DNA of 59,641 nt. It comes from Candidatus Acidiferrum typicum. GTDB lineage: Bacteria > Acidobacteriota > Terriglobia > Acidiferrales > UBA7541. The notes under the pieces were generated by a model. That model was not told the origin of the DNA, did not search any database, and saw only the letters and a list, made by a program, of their open reading frames with translations. Numbering within the stretch: the stretch's first letter is position 1; each line of letters starts with the position of its first letter. Position numbers and translations under genes: made by a program. The DNA lies in the NCBI GenBank assembly GCA_002478115.1, contig DLMH01000169.1, forward strand, positions 1-59,641. Direction: 5' to 3'. Shown one piece after another: positions 1 to 10,700 of this stretch.

Positions 1-795
1 AATCTCCATTTCTGCCCCATTTTCTTGGGGCACTCAAGAGCGAGTGGATACTGCTCCCAAGGCGAGCGGCTGCATTCTGGGAGGGACCCAAACTCTTCTT
101 TGCAGTTTGAGGAGAGTTTGGTGAGGAACCGGGAAAGCAGAAGACGCGAAGACGCAGGGCGCAGGAATTATCCCGAAGCTGTGCCCAAGAAAATGCGTGG
201 TGGAAATGGAAGGTGGATCGAATCGTCCAGTTGGCTTCCGGGAAGACCGGAGTTGCTGCGGCAAACGGGACTGGCTCGACACGAGGTCGTGGTGGACAGG
301 GAATGAGTGGCAGTCAAACGAGATCGGCAGCCGCTTCGAGCCTTCTCGACGGAGAGCGGTCCACAAGGCAGCGCGTTGTTGAGTCAGTTGGAGAGCGCGG
401 GATAATCAACAAGAGTGAGGCCAGCCCTAAGTCACACTTCCTTGAACGGGACAGCGCCAAAGTCCGCGATCAAGTGTCACATCTGCAGTGCCGTGTTCAT
501 CGCATTCTTTCCGAGTGCACCGTGATCCGGGCGGAACCGTGAACATGCTGTCGGTATCCACCTTTCATCTGGTTGCTTTTCGCAGGCGGCACCTGGTTTT
601 CCTTTAACTCATGATAAAATTGACTCGAAGTTATAGGCATTGGCTTATACTCGAAGCTGTAGTTCCCTAAGAGTAATAAGCCTTAAGCGCCGGTTCTTGG
701 GTGTACGGTTCCGCGGGCCGCACGTATCGAGGTTGACTACGCTCAGATGGACCGGAACGTCAGCAGGCTTCCACTCAGGGTTGTGGAGAGAGAAG
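1..795. other. Left-edge region without a convincing gene
   Basis: Open frames of about 60-110 codons occur on both strands, but they overlap each other, have no clear ribosome binding site and show no recognisable domain. A possible weak promoter lies at 620-651 (TTGACT, a 20-base spacer, TATACT), upstream of the ATPase gene; the spacer is longer than ideal. Nothing else is supported. Confidence 0.4.
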
Positions 796-2367
796 ATGCA
801 TGAGCTACTGAATTCACAAAATGTAGAGGCTCTCCAAGTCTCAATCGAAGAAGCTACTCGATCCACAGAGGAAGGCGTTAAGCGTTTTATCGAACCAGCA
901 CAGGGCACGCTGTCACGAGCGCTCGCGAAGCGACCGCACATTGTGTTTGGCCGACGAGGTTCCGGCAAGTCGAGCCTGCTTCGTAAGGCCGTTGCTGATC
1001 TGACAGTGGACCGTAGGCCAATTGCGTTTGTCGATCTCGAGTCGTTCAAGGGTCACAGCTATCCAGATGTCTTGATCAGCATTCTAATTCAGACGTTTGA
1101 ACGGTTTTCGCAATGGCTCGATACGGCTGCAGTCAATCCGGCCAATAAGACTTCTTTCTGGCAAAAGCTTTTTGGGACTACACCCAAGCGGCCACCGTTT
1201 GACAAGGTGCGTACGAAAGCACTTTCGCAGCGCTTAGAGAACGAAATCACCGATCTAAAGCGAGTTCTACTTGAGGAGGACAGGATCGCGACGGAGACGC
1301 GCAATGTTCATTCTGAAAGTGATGAGCGATCCGCCGGGATATCGGCGAAGGTTCCCGTGGGGGCCGGGGAACTCGGGGGGAAGGCCAGCGGCAGCGCTAA
1401 GAAATCGAGTGAAGCTGAGGTAAGTGAACGGTTTACTCGCAGCAAGCTCGATCTACTTCATCGGAGGATTATCGAGTACCAGAAGATCTTCCGCGATCTA
1501 TCGTCCCTATCAAGTGGCGATTCGTACCTCGTCCTCGACGATCTCTACCATATCCGAAGATCAGACCAGCCACGGGTAATGGATTATTTTCACCGCCTAG
1601 GGAAGAGCGCAGGCCTTTGGATCAAAATTGGCACGATCCGACACCGGTCTTCTTGGTATGTCAATGGAGACCCCCCCATAGGCATGAAGATCGGCGACGA
1701 TGGTGATGAGATTGATCTTGATCTGACACTCGAGAAATACCAGCAGGCAAAAGACTTCTTATCCCGAATTCTCAAAAGCTTCTTTGATGCGGCGAATTTA
1801 AAGGTAGATGACATTCTTACAGACGGCGCGCTGGATCGTCTGGTTCTAGCATCAGGGGGCGTTGCTCGGGATTTTCTCGGGATCTTTCGGCGTTCCATCG
1901 GAATTGCGCGAAATCGCTCCTCGGGAGCGAGAGGCCCTAAGATTGGCGTAGAGGACGTAAACGCGGCAGCGGGAGAATACGACCAATATAAGAGAGAAGA
2001 GTTGAGCCGAGACACCTCCAAAGAAGAGGAGCAGCCTATCGAGTCTGAGTTCGCGAGGATTCGTGAGTTTTGTCTGAACTCGGCCAATGCCAACTGCTTT
2101 TTGATTGATAAGGATGCCGAACCCAATCTGTCTAATCGAGTCGAAGAGTTGACGGATTTGCGCCTTGTCCACAAAGTGCGCTCGCGGGTAACCATTTCAG
2201 GCCGTCCGGGCAAGCTCTTTGAAGCCTATATGCTTGATGTCAGCCAGTACACTGCCTCTCGCAAGAAACGCGAGTTAGAAGTAATAGAGTTCTGGAGAGA
2301 GGATTCGACAGAACGGTTGAGGCGCGTCAGCCTGATCTATCCACGCGCAATGGCCGGTGGTCACTAA
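796..2367 (+). CDS. P-loop ATPase of unknown role
   Basis: A 523-residue protein with a Walker A motif (GRRGSGKSS, residues about 52-60) and a Walker B-like segment (YLVLDDLYHI, about 243-252), so an AAA-like NTP-binding protein is likely. Residues about 150-215 are charged and helix-forming and may be a coiled linker. The C-terminal third looks like a winged-helix or lid region but I cannot name it. I chose the ATG at 796 because GGAGAGA precedes it; a TTG at 640 is in frame but adds 52 residues of unconserved-looking sequence. It stands alone, convergent with the PAS-GAF gene. Function unknown; a defence role is possible but not shown. Confidence 0.75.
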   Translation: MHELLNSQNVEALQVSIEEATRSTEEGVKRFIEPAQGTLSRALAKRPHIVFGRRGSGKSSLLRKAVADLTVDRRPIAFVDLESFKGHSYPDVLISILIQTFERFSQWLDTAAVNPANKTSFWQKLFGTTPKRPPFDKVRTKALSQRLENEITDLKRVLLEEDRIATETRNVHSESDERSAGISAKVPVGAGELGGKASGSAKKSSEAEVSERFTRSKLDLLHRRIIEYQKIFRDLSSLSSGDSYLVLDDLYHIRRSDQPRVMDYFHRLGKSAGLWIKIGTIRHRSSWYVNGDPPIGMKIGDDGDEIDLDLTLEKYQQAKDFLSRILKSFFDAANLKVDDILTDGALDRLVLASGGVARDFLGIFRRSIGIARNRSSGARGPKIGVEDVNAAAGEYDQYKREELSRDTSKEEEQPIESEFARIREFCLNSANANCFLIDKDAEPNLSNRVEELTDLRLVHKVRSRVTISGRPGKLFEAYMLDVSQYTASRKKRELEVIEFWREDSTERLRRVSLIYPRAMAGGH

Positions 2368-2466
2368 TAACTGCCCAGTCCTTGTCAGCAACTCGGAAAT
2401 TATTCCGAAACGGCGTTGTGGGTAATTAGGACTGGATCGGGGAGGTTCTGGCGAATAGTGGAAATC

Positions 2467-4092
2467 CTAGTGTTCGGTCCCGCGCGAGCGGCCCTGAGTT
2501 TGTTCTAGAGCGGCTTGGGTTTCTTTCAGGAGCTTCACTTGGAGCTCAAGTTCGGAGGCGTAAATCTCGGCGCGTTCATAGAGTCGCGCGTTTTGAATGG
2601 CGACGGCAGCGGAGAGTGCTAAGGACTTGGCGAGTCTCAAATGCTCACGGGTGAATCGCCCTGACTCCTTGCTGCTGACAGAAAGCAATCCGACCAAGTT
2701 TTCCGACACGACCAGTGGAATGCAAATCCAGGACCGCGCACCTCCAAAGGCAGGGCTGTCGCGCCATTCAGATTCGTTCCGCGTGTTCTCAAGGAGGACG
2801 CTATTGCGCGTCATCAGAACCTTCTGCAGAAAGTGATAGTGACTCACTTCTAAGATGACGACATTCTTTCGGTTTGTTTCGCGGGGCATCTGCCTCGCGA
2901 CAAGAAACGATTGCTCCGTGTCTGTCAGCAGCACGCAAGCTGAATCGTAGGGAACGATTGTAAGAAGCGTTTGGAGCAGGGTGTCCAGCAGTTCATCCAT
3001 CCGAAGGTTCTGGGTCAAGGTCAGCGTAGCCTTGCGGAGCGCGTCGGCCTCCGCTCTTGCGGCTTCGGCCTCGGCTAAATGCTTCGCGATCTCTTGTTCG
3101 GCGTGTTTGCGCGTGGTGATATCCTGCGCGATGCCGACAAGCCACAGAGGGGTGCCACCCGCGTCGAAGGCCGGGGCCGAGGAGCCCTTACACCAGATCC
3201 AGCGGGACACTCCGTCTGGCCGTACAATGCGGAACTCTTCGTCGAATGTTCTGGTGATGCCCGCCTCTTCTAATTTTGTAAGGAATCGCGCACGGTCCTG
3301 AGGATGAACCAACTCTTTGTAAGAAGAGGGATTCTCGCGGATCTCCGCGAGGGTGTGACCTGTGATGGCTTCGTATGCCTCACTGACGTAAACAATTTCC
3401 TTCGTGTTGGCATTCATCATCCAGAAGACTTCCTGAATGTTGTTGGCCATGAGCTGGAAGCGATCTTCACTTTCTTTGAGGCAGCGTTCGGCATTCACCT
3501 TTTGCGTAACGTCGCAGAGGATGACCACATGACGACCAGGACTATAATCCGCGGCGGCTGTGTAATCGACAAACAAGGGCAAGCCATCGCTTCGAACGAA
3601 ATCGGCACTCCCACGCTGATATTTCTTTTCCAAAAAGCTAGCCCAATTGTCAGCGAAGCTTTGGGGGTTCGAGTAGAACTCGCCAAGTGAATGTCCAAGG
3701 AGTTGTTCCTGCTCCACACCAAGAATCGCAGAAGCTGCCGGGTTGGCTTCGATGCAGATTCCTTGGTTGTCGAGAATCAAAATGCCGTCGAGGGCATTCT
3801 GGAAAATGGACTTGAACTCGCGCCCAGTAATATCGAGAGTGTTGGCCGTTTTCTGATTGTCCCGGCGCAAGAGGATCAGGTATCGGGCATGGAGCGCGAT
3901 AGCAAAGCAGAGGCCGCCCAACACGCTGATGAGAAAATAGGATGTCAGTCGAGCGTGGCTGAAGCGGGCGACAAGAACGGTGGCAAAAAGGACGATCGCA
4001 GCGAGAAAAATGAGAAAAGCGCTTCCTTTGAGCCAACTTGCCTGAAGGCGGGATGGGCCAAGTCCTCTCGGCGGTCGTTTGTTTAATCTCAC
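2467..4092 (-). CDS. Membrane PAS-PAS-GAF sensor without kinase domain
   Basis: A 541-residue sensor. Two hydrophobic segments near residues 24-46 and 50-75 anchor it in the membrane. Two PAS domains follow (about 88-200 and 205-330; the second has the typical PAC ending before a helical linker), then a GAF domain (about 355-505) and a short helix. In hybrid histidine kinases this final helix leads into the phosphoacceptor domain, but here the protein stops after TQGRSRGTEH, with no H-box or ATPase domain. The gene is therefore either a C-terminally truncated histidine kinase or a stand-alone sensory adaptor. The stop is 99 bases from the convergent ATPase gene, so there is no room for the missing domain downstream. 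Confidence 0.8.
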   Translation of the reverse strand: MRLNKRPPRGLGPSRLQASWLKGSAFLIFLAAIVLFATVLVARFSHARLTSYFLISVLGGLCFAIALHARYLILLRRDNQKTANTLDITGREFKSIFQNALDGILILDNQGICIEANPAASAILGVEQEQLLGHSLGEFYSNPQSFADNWASFLEKKYQRGSADFVRSDGLPLFVDYTAAADYSPGRHVVILCDVTQKVNAERCLKESEDRFQLMANNIQEVFWMMNANTKEIVYVSEAYEAITGHTLAEIRENPSSYKELVHPQDRARFLTKLEEAGITRTFDEEFRIVRPDGVSRWIWCKGSSAPAFDAGGTPLWLVGIAQDITTRKHAEQEIAKHLAEAEAARAEADALRKATLTLTQNLRMDELLDTLLQTLLTIVPYDSACVLLTDTEQSFLVARQMPRETNRKNVVILEVSHYHFLQKVLMTRNSVLLENTRNESEWRDSPAFGGARSWICIPLVVSENLVGLLSVSSKESGRFTREHLRLAKSLALSAAVAIQNARLYERAEIYASELELQVKLLKETQAALEQTQGRSRGTEH

Positions 4093-4308
4093 AAGCTTCT
4101 TGCCTCTAACCCGGGTGGTTGTTTTGAACGCATCCCGGAGCGTGCGGGTCCGAAAGGTTGCGCTTTGGTACCTTTACCCTTGAGGGGATGCTACGCGCCG
4201 GTGTTTCAGAGAGTCAAGGCGCAATTCCGCCGTCGTGTGAAGGCAAGTGTTTTGGTTGTGCTTAGGGCGTAGAAATTATCGACCATATTTCTGCGCAATA
4301 CATCTGCT

Positions 4309-4716
4309 TCAGTGTCGGGCGAGTGTTTCGTCCGGGCGGTGCGCGATGAGAGGTGACGCCGTAGCCATTTTGAGAGCTTCGTCGATCTCAATCACATCGG
4401 TGTCTATGCGGTAGAAACCTGCGCCCCATTTCTCGCTGGCTTCTTCGGGGCGAACGAACAGGATGGCGACCGTAGGTCGGCAACTCCCATTGATCGATCC
4501 GCTAGGAAACTCGTCCCCAAGGTGGATCGCCGATCCATAATTGACCACGCGATTGCAGTCTTCCCATGACAATACGGCCCGCAGCATCCCACAGCTCTGG
4601 TTTTGCGAATCGCAGAAATAGACGTTCGGCATACACTTCGAGTCTGGGGTGGAAACCTGTGCCAAGAGAATAGTACGAAGGTTCGAGCGTTCCCCGGGAG
4701 TAAACATGCGTCCCAT
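4309..4716 (-). CDS. Doubtful small hypothetical protein
   Basis: A 135-codon frame (internal ATG at 4707 also possible) with a fairly protein-like composition, especially its C-terminal half. It has no recognisable domain and no strong ribosome binding site, and another frame of similar length overlaps it (4404-4820, same strand). I prefer this one on composition only. The rest of 4093-4849 holds nothing I can support. Confidence 0.3.
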   Translation of the reverse strand: MGRMFTPGERSNLRTILLAQVSTPDSKCMPNVYFCDSQNQSCGMLRAVLSWEDCNRVVNYGSAIHLGDEFPSGSINGSCRPTVAILFVRPEEASEKWGAGFYRIDTDVIEIDEALKMATASPLIAHRPDETLARH

Positions 4717-4849
4717 TTGAGCGCTAATAAACCGCGCTGAATGGGTGAAGCCCCAGAGATCAAGAGGTAACTAAACGAATAGGTGACCTCGCGTGGAAGC
4801 TTCTTAAGGGACACGGCCAAAGATTGTGAGTGGGTGAGGAGTGCGGTCC

Positions 4850-5173
4850 CTACGGATGCAGAAGCGCGGCGAGCACTCTGGCGAGTTTTGCGACGTCTTT
4901 TACGTCTTGTTCTGCAAAGAACTGATCCAACTGCTTCCTTATGGCCCTGAGATCCGCGCGCGGGGAGTCAAATTCAAAAAGCGTGGAAGGGGAAATACTC
5001 AACGCCTGAGCCAAGGCAATGATGAGTTCAAATGAGGGCTGTTTCTCGCCGCGCTCTATTCTGCCGAGGTGTTTGACTCCTGTATCAGCCTTCTCGGCAA
5101 GTTGTCCGATCTTCAGCTTCTGCAACTTTCGCAGTGTGCGTAGTCTATTGCCGAATTGTTGGGCCGCGCTCAT
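4850..5173 (-). CDS. XRE-family HTH regulator
   Basis: A 107-residue DNA-binding protein. Residues about 8-65 form a Cro/C1-type helix-turn-helix (FGNRLRTLRKLQKLKIGQLA, then HLGRIERGEKQPSFE). A helical tail of about 40 residues probably dimerises. It lies just downstream of, and in the same direction as, a second HTH gene, and both are divergent from the ECF sigma operon. Local control of that operon is a reasonable inference but is not shown. Confidence 0.8.
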   Translation of the reverse strand: MSAAQQFGNRLRTLRKLQKLKIGQLAEKADTGVKHLGRIERGEKQPSFELIIALAQALSISPSTLFEFDSPRADLRAIRKQLDQFFAEQDVKDVAKLARVLAALLHP

Positions 5174-5268
5174 CGAGCTTTTTCAATGAACGATAACTGG
5201 TGCGGGGACACAGCGAAACGCTCCGCTAGATGTCTTATCTATTGACAAAGGGCTCTATAGGGGGTACA

Positions 5269-5532
5269 TCACGTATAGAATGGCGATTTTTCCATCCGGC
5301 GGATGACGTCCGATGGATGAGTTGTGATTGCCTTGCACATCTTCACGATGGTTTCCAGTTTGGCGCTTACCAAGCCTCGTTCTATGAGGCTGACTGTCGT
5401 GCGGTCACAGGCCGCTTCTTGGCTCACCTTTTCCTGTGAAACCCTGCGCCTCTTCCTGCACGTTCGAAAAGCCTCTCCAAAGGCCTTTTCAGGTCCCGCC
5501 AAGGGCTGAACATGTTTCCCACGGGTGACCAT
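5269..5532 (-). CDS. XRE-family HTH regulator, divergent from sigma operon
   Basis: An 87-residue protein whose residues about 20-80 form an XRE-type HTH (FGEAFRTCRKRRRVSQEKVS followed by DRTTVSLIERG). A longer frame opens at 5679, but that would overlap the sigma factor start and its extra 49 residues look unconserved, so I prefer the ATG at 5532. This leaves about 100 bases of shared upstream DNA with the divergent sigma gene, a natural place for an operator. The ribosome binding site is weak, so the start is uncertain. Confidence 0.65.
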   Translation of the reverse strand: MVTRGKHVQPLAGPEKAFGEAFRTCRKRRRVSQEKVSQEAACDRTTVSLIERGLVSAKLETIVKMCKAITTHPSDVIRRMEKSPFYT

Positions 5533-5633
5533 AACAGAGGAAAGGTTCCTACATTGACGAATGGATTCCAACGGAATGCATTCCTCATTTGTAAACAGCC
5601 GCAGAATGCCGGTTTTCTGGGAGCAGGACCATT

Positions 5634-6299
5634 GTGAGCTCTCCCGTGACAGCCCGGTTTGCAGCCATTCCACTGGCAAGTCATGAAGGTGACTGCAGTT
5701 CTATCGCTAACGAATGTCAGGATCATCGCGAGATTACCGACGAAGACCTGCTTGCATCTATCGCCCATGGTGACCAGCATGCGTTGACACTCCTTTTCCA
5801 ACGCTATTCGCAACTGGTTCGAATTGTTTCTCTTAGGATTCTGAGAGATGAGGCGGAAGCAGATGACCTGATGCAAGATTTGTTTCTGTTCATCTATCGC
5901 GAGGCCGGTGTATACGACACTTCAAAAAGCTCTGCGCGGTCCTGGGTCGTTCAGATGACCTACCGAAGGGCCATTTCTCGCCGGAGGTACCTGACTGTGA
6001 GGGGCCACTATAAGAATGCAGAACTAGATTGCTGTGTTCCGGGCTTTGCAGGGGCGGCGACCCCCGGCTACGATTCCTCAATAGAAGCGCTATTCGGAAG
6101 AGAAGGTCTGAAAAAGGTGATGGGGGAGCTGACTGTAGAGCAGCATGAAACTCTGAGATTGCATTTTTACGAAGGGTATACGCTCGCGGAAATTGGGAAA
6201 AAGCTAGGGGAGTCCGTGGGAAATGTTCGGCATCACTACTACCGAGGGCTGGAAAAGCTGCGTAAGCAGGTGCGCGAAAGTAAATTGCAGAATCGCTAA
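5634..6299 (+). CDS. ECF-type RNA polymerase sigma factor
   Basis: A 221-residue extracytoplasmic-function sigma factor. Region 2 spans about residues 38-110 (DEDLLASIAHGD, EADDLMQDLFLFIYR) and region 4 about 155-215 (LTVEQHETLRLHFYEGYTLA, then NVRHHYYRGLEKLRKQ). The start is a GTG preceded by GGAG. The downstream gene, five bases after the stop, encodes its membrane anti-sigma partner. The order sigma, anti-sigma, TonB-dependent receptor, isopeptidase matches the regulatory half of astexin-type lasso loci, so it probably drives the uptake genes and perhaps the peptide operon. Confidence 0.92.
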   Translation: MSSPVTARFAAIPLASHEGDCSSIANECQDHREITDEDLLASIAHGDQHALTLLFQRYSQLVRIVSLRILRDEAEADDLMQDLFLFIYREAGVYDTSKSSARSWVVQMTYRRAISRRRYLTVRGHYKNAELDCCVPGFAGAATPGYDSSIEALFGREGLKKVMGELTVEQHETLRLHFYEGYTLAEIGKKLGESVGNVRHHYYRGLEKLRKQVRESKLQNR

Positions 6300-6304
6300 A
6301 CAGT

Positions 6305-7651
6305 ATGGTACATAGGGGAGGAAGTCCAGACAAAGAAGTGTGGTCAGCCATGGGACCGCATGATGAATTTCTCGAATTGTGTGCCGTTTCCACCTCGGGC
6401 GACCTGACCGAGGAAGAAAAGACCAAGCTGCAGAAGCATTTAGCCGGCTGTCCCGAATGCCGGGAAGCCCTGAAGGAGTTTCAGGCAGCGGCTGAGATCA
6501 GCTCGCCTCTCTTTGTCGCGGAAGCATCGGGAGAACTCCCACCCAAAGCAGAAACATGGTCCGTTGAGGCGGCACAGGCCGCCTTCGGGAAGCGCCTCGC
6601 ACGAGAGAATGGCAATACGAGGGCTGAGCCTTCCCACCCGGAGATTTTAAGAGTAGGGCAACTATCTGAGCCAAACGGGAAGCCGGCTCTTAGCGAGCAT
6701 TGGAATACAGTGTGGCTTCCATTCGCGGCGGCGATTCTGTTTGCCGCAACGCTGGGAATCTATGCCTATCGGGCAGGAATACGGCACGGGGTTGAGAATG
6801 CACCAGTCCGTGAAGCAGCCATCGAAAAGCCGACTGCTGCGCTCCAGCAACAGATAAGCGATGCGGGGCGTGATCGCGAGGTGCTGATTGCGCAGATGGT
6901 GGAGCGGGACAAAATGATCGTCAGCCTGCGTCACCAAGTGGAAGAACAGTCGGCAGAAATAACCAAATTAAAGGATGCGCAGGCGGCACTCGAAAGTGCC
7001 TCGAAGACAAGCGACGAGGAGAAAAAACGGCTCGCTGCAAATGAGGCAGCGGCAACGCAGAAGCTGGATGCGGCGCAAGCATCGCTTCAAAAGACGCAGA
7101 AGGAGCTAGATACTCTGCAAGCCCTGAGGTCTCGGGACGATGCGGGGTCCAAGGCACTGGAAGCTAAGGTCGGGGAACTCACGCAGTTGTTGAGAGAGCG
7201 CGATTCGACAATCGACCAGCAGCAGGAATTGCTTGCGCATGATCGAGATATTCGGGAATTGATGGGGGCACGTGACCTCTATGTTGCCGAGGTTTTTGAT
7301 GTTGCGAAAAACGCAGCAACGCAGAAGGCTTATGGACGCGTTTTCTACACAAAATCGAAATCGCTGATTTTCTATGCCTACGACCTCGACCGCCACCCGG
7401 GTTTCAAGAACGCAGGCACGTTTCAGGCTTGGGGTCAGCGCGGGGCCGACAAGGCACAGGCTTTGAACCTAGGTGTATTTTATGAAGACAACGTTTCCAA
7501 AAAGCGATGGGTCTTGAAATTCGATGACCCGCAGAAGCTCGATCAGATTGAAGCGGTTTTCGTGACCGTGGAACCGAACGGCGGCAGCCAAAAGCCAAGC
7601 GGTAAGCCCTTCCTGTTTGCATACCTGAAGGTGGACGCAAACCATCCATAG
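6305..7651 (+). CDS. Membrane anti-sigma factor, zinc-finger and RskA-like
   Basis: A 448-residue anti-sigma factor. The N-terminal cytoplasmic part has a ZAS zinc-binding motif (H45-AGC49-PEC52). One transmembrane helix spans about 137-156, followed by a long coiled coil (about 175-310) and a C-terminal extracytoplasmic domain of the anti-sigma-K (RskA) type (about 330-448). By family knowledge the ZAS domain holds the ECF sigma factor until a signal outside the membrane releases it. The long coiled coil between membrane and sensor is unusual. The start at 6305 is tentative; a GTG at 6338 and an ATG at 6350 are alternatives, and AGGGGAGGA (6314-6322) fits the later ones better. Confidence 0.88.
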   Translation: MVHRGGSPDKEVWSAMGPHDEFLELCAVSTSGDLTEEEKTKLQKHLAGCPECREALKEFQAAAEISSPLFVAEASGELPPKAETWSVEAAQAAFGKRLARENGNTRAEPSHPEILRVGQLSEPNGKPALSEHWNTVWLPFAAAILFAATLGIYAYRAGIRHGVENAPVREAAIEKPTAALQQQISDAGRDREVLIAQMVERDKMIVSLRHQVEEQSAEITKLKDAQAALESASKTSDEEKKRLAANEAAATQKLDAAQASLQKTQKELDTLQALRSRDDAGSKALEAKVGELTQLLRERDSTIDQQQELLAHDRDIRELMGARDLYVAEVFDVAKNAATQKAYGRVFYTKSKSLIFYAYDLDRHPGFKNAGTFQAWGQRGADKAQALNLGVFYEDNVSKKRWVLKFDDPQKLDQIEAVFVTVEPNGGSQKPSGKPFLFAYLKVDANHP

Positions 7652-7779
7652 TAAGAAGGCCCACCAACGAATCGTGAGTCCTTTGTTGCATTCAGAAGAA
7701 GCGATGTTGGTACATCTGCGGTTGCTCCTGCGAAAACGAGGAGAGTGAGTGCAAGCACTTCCCCCAGAGGAGATGCCGC

Positions 7780-10700
7780 GTGCGAGTGAGACTGATTGTT
7801 CTGTGTTTCATAACGTTGGTTCTATTCATAAACACCGCCCCAGGGCAGTCGGCGAACGGCACCGTAAGCGGCATCGTTCTCGATCCTTCGGGTGCTGTGA
7901 TTGCGGGCGCCGACGTCTTGATCGTAAATGACGCGACAGCGGTGCAATATCCTGGAAAGACGAATGGCGAAGGGTATTACGTAGTGCCGAATATTCCTCC
8001 CGGAACATACCGTATTCAGGTTTCAAACAGCGGATTCAAGACGATCATCAAGCCGGACATCGTCATCCACGTCCAGGATGCGTTGGCCGTCAATTTCACG
8101 CTGCCCGTCGGTGCCGCTTCAGAGATTGTTACGGTTACGGGCGGGGCCCCACTCGTCAACACCGAAAACGCAGCGGTTAGTACGGTAGTAGACCGTACAT
8201 ATGTCGAGAACATGCCGCTGAACGGTCGCAGCGTTCAGGATCTGATTCTGCTGACGCCCGGAGTAGTGACAAGTAGTCCACAACAACAACAGCCTACAGG
8301 GATCGGCCTCAGCGGCGAATTCAGCGTAAATGGGCAGCGCACGGAATCGAATTACTACAGTGTGGATGGAGTCAGCGCAAACACTGGGATTGTTCCAGGC
8401 AGCTTTGGGGCGGGAAACAGCGGCTCCCTTGGAGTCGCCACCGCCTTGGGTACGACTCAGGCTTTGGTCTCCATAGATTCGTTAGAAGAGTTTCGGATCC
8501 AAAGCTCAACGTATTCGGCTGAATACGGCAGGAGCCCCGGGGGACAATTTGCTTTCGTTACACGCTCAGGAACAAATCAGTGGCATGGCACGGCATCCGA
8601 GTATTTGCGTAATAGTTACTTTGATGCGAACAACTGGTTCAATGACTTTTTCAGGCAGGCCGAGCCACCACTCCGGCAGAACGATTTCGGCGGAACCTTT
8701 GGCGGGCCAATTGTGGTTCCCCCACTATACGATGGAAGAGACAGGAGCTTCTTCTTTTTTTCCTATGAAGGTCTGCGTTTGCTTCAGCCTCAGGCGTCTA
8801 CGCGAACCGAGGTGGCAGACGCCTACATGCGGGCCTGTGCGGCGGCACCGCTCAGGCAAGCGTGGAATGCATTCCCGCTGCCGACCGCTCTAGGTCCGAC
8901 TCCTGACTGTACGCAGCCAGATCCAGGTAACGGCTTGGCCGAGTTCATAGGTACTTGGTCCAACCCCTCATCGTTAGATGCGTACGGTGTGCGATTGGAC
9001 CACTACTTCGGAGAGAAACTAAAGCTGTTTTTCCGATTTTCTGACACACCGTCGTTCACGAGCAATAGGTTAACGGACTTGTCAGGCGTCGGCGGCACTC
9101 CTTCGGTCAAGCAGACCTTTGAATCTACATCGCGACTTTATACATTCGGGGCCGCAAGCGTACTGTCGCCTCGAATCAATAATGACTTGCGTGTAGGCTA
9201 CAGTTCCACGTCGGCCCATGTAGCTGATGGGATAGACAATTTCGGAGGCGCAGTTCCGGTAGACTTTGGTCAAGTTCAACAGGTCAGCAGCTCTCCAGCG
9301 GGCTATTCCGTTCAGGTGAAGTTGTTTACTGGAACGACGTCACCAGCAGTCATCCAAGGTGTCTCGTCAGCAATACAGCGGCAATGGAATGTTACAGACT
9401 CTGTAAGTGCGCTACTCGGCCAGCACCAACTCAAGTTTGGTATCGACTATCGCAGGTTGACTCCTGTCCAAGGATTTGGACTTCCGCAACTGGACTATTT
9501 CTTTTTCTCTGCGAGTGGCGCGGCGGCGAATACGCCGTCGTTCACCATTGCTTTCAACGGACCGGCTGCGTATCCGCTCTACACGAACTTTTCTGCCTTT
9601 GTGCAGGACGAATGGAGGGTAAATGCGCGCTTGAAGCTCTCAATGGGGTTGCGCTGGGAAGTGAATCCTCCACCGGGTGTGACGCAGGGTGTGAAACCCT
9701 ACACGGTGGCGGGTGCAGATAATTTGGCCACTATGACTCTCGCTCCCGAAGGAACCCCGCTCTGGAAGACAACATGGTTCAACTTCGCCCCACGTCTGGG
9801 CGTAACGTATGTCGCGCGTCAAGCTCCAGGTTATGAGACAGTCGTGCGCGCAGGTGGTGGCCTGTTCTTTGATACCGCTCAACAGTTGGGATCAGAAGGC
9901 TTCGGAGGGGTTGGCCTTACGAACGAGGCGTTCTTATTAGGGAGCCAAGCAGTCTTTCCAATTCCTCCATCAAGCGTGCCATCGGCCGTAGCGGCTCCGG
10001 TTGCACCCTACAATACGGTGTATGCGTACCCTCCGCACCTCCAGCTCCCGTATACGATTCAATGGAATGCCGCAGTCGAGCAAGCACTTGGACCTTTCCA
10101 GTCGTCATCGCTTACCTATGTCGGGTCGCATGCTGGGCGACTTTTGGAAAACAATCAAGTTGACGTGACTCCGTTCAATCCTAATTTTGAAAACGTCGTA
10201 TTTCTTCAGAACGGGCTCACGTCTGATTACGATGCGCTTCAGGCCCAGTACAAGCGAGCGATATCACACGGGCTGACGGCCCTAGCTTCTTACACGTGGA
10301 GCCACGCCATCGACTACGGATCGTATAACTATGCATATCCGTACAAACGGGGCAACAGCGACTTCGATGTCCGGCACTCCTTTTCCGCGGCCTTTTCATA
10401 CGACCTGCCGAACGCCTTTCGGAGAGGATTTGTCAGAGCCCTCTTGAACCATTGGGGCCTAGATGACCGCTTCAACGCGCGAACAGGATTTCCGGTGACT
10501 CTAAACGGTTCGCCGATTGTAGACCCTGCAACAGGGCAAACGTTCAACGCGGGACTGAACGTCGTTCCTGGCGTTCCTCTTTATTTATCCGGTCCACAGT
10601 TCGCGGGGGGAAGATCTGTCAATCCCAACGCGTTCTCGAACCCGCCAGCAGGATCGGTCGGGGATGCGCCCCGAAACTTTGTACGAGGTTTTGGTACTTG

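Noticed and set aside
1..35. Similarity of TCTGCCCCATTTT at the left edge to a segment near 58610, considered as element ends
   Set aside because: Only 13 bases match and the surroundings differ; chance or a common short word is enough.
213..542. 109-codon open frame at the left edge
   Set aside because: Overlaps other frames on both strands, low-complexity Ser/Arg/Gly composition, no ribosome binding site or domain.
4404..4820. 138-codon minus-strand frame
   Set aside because: Overlaps a more protein-like frame (4309-4716) and has a Cys/Ser/Arg-rich composition typical of a shadow.
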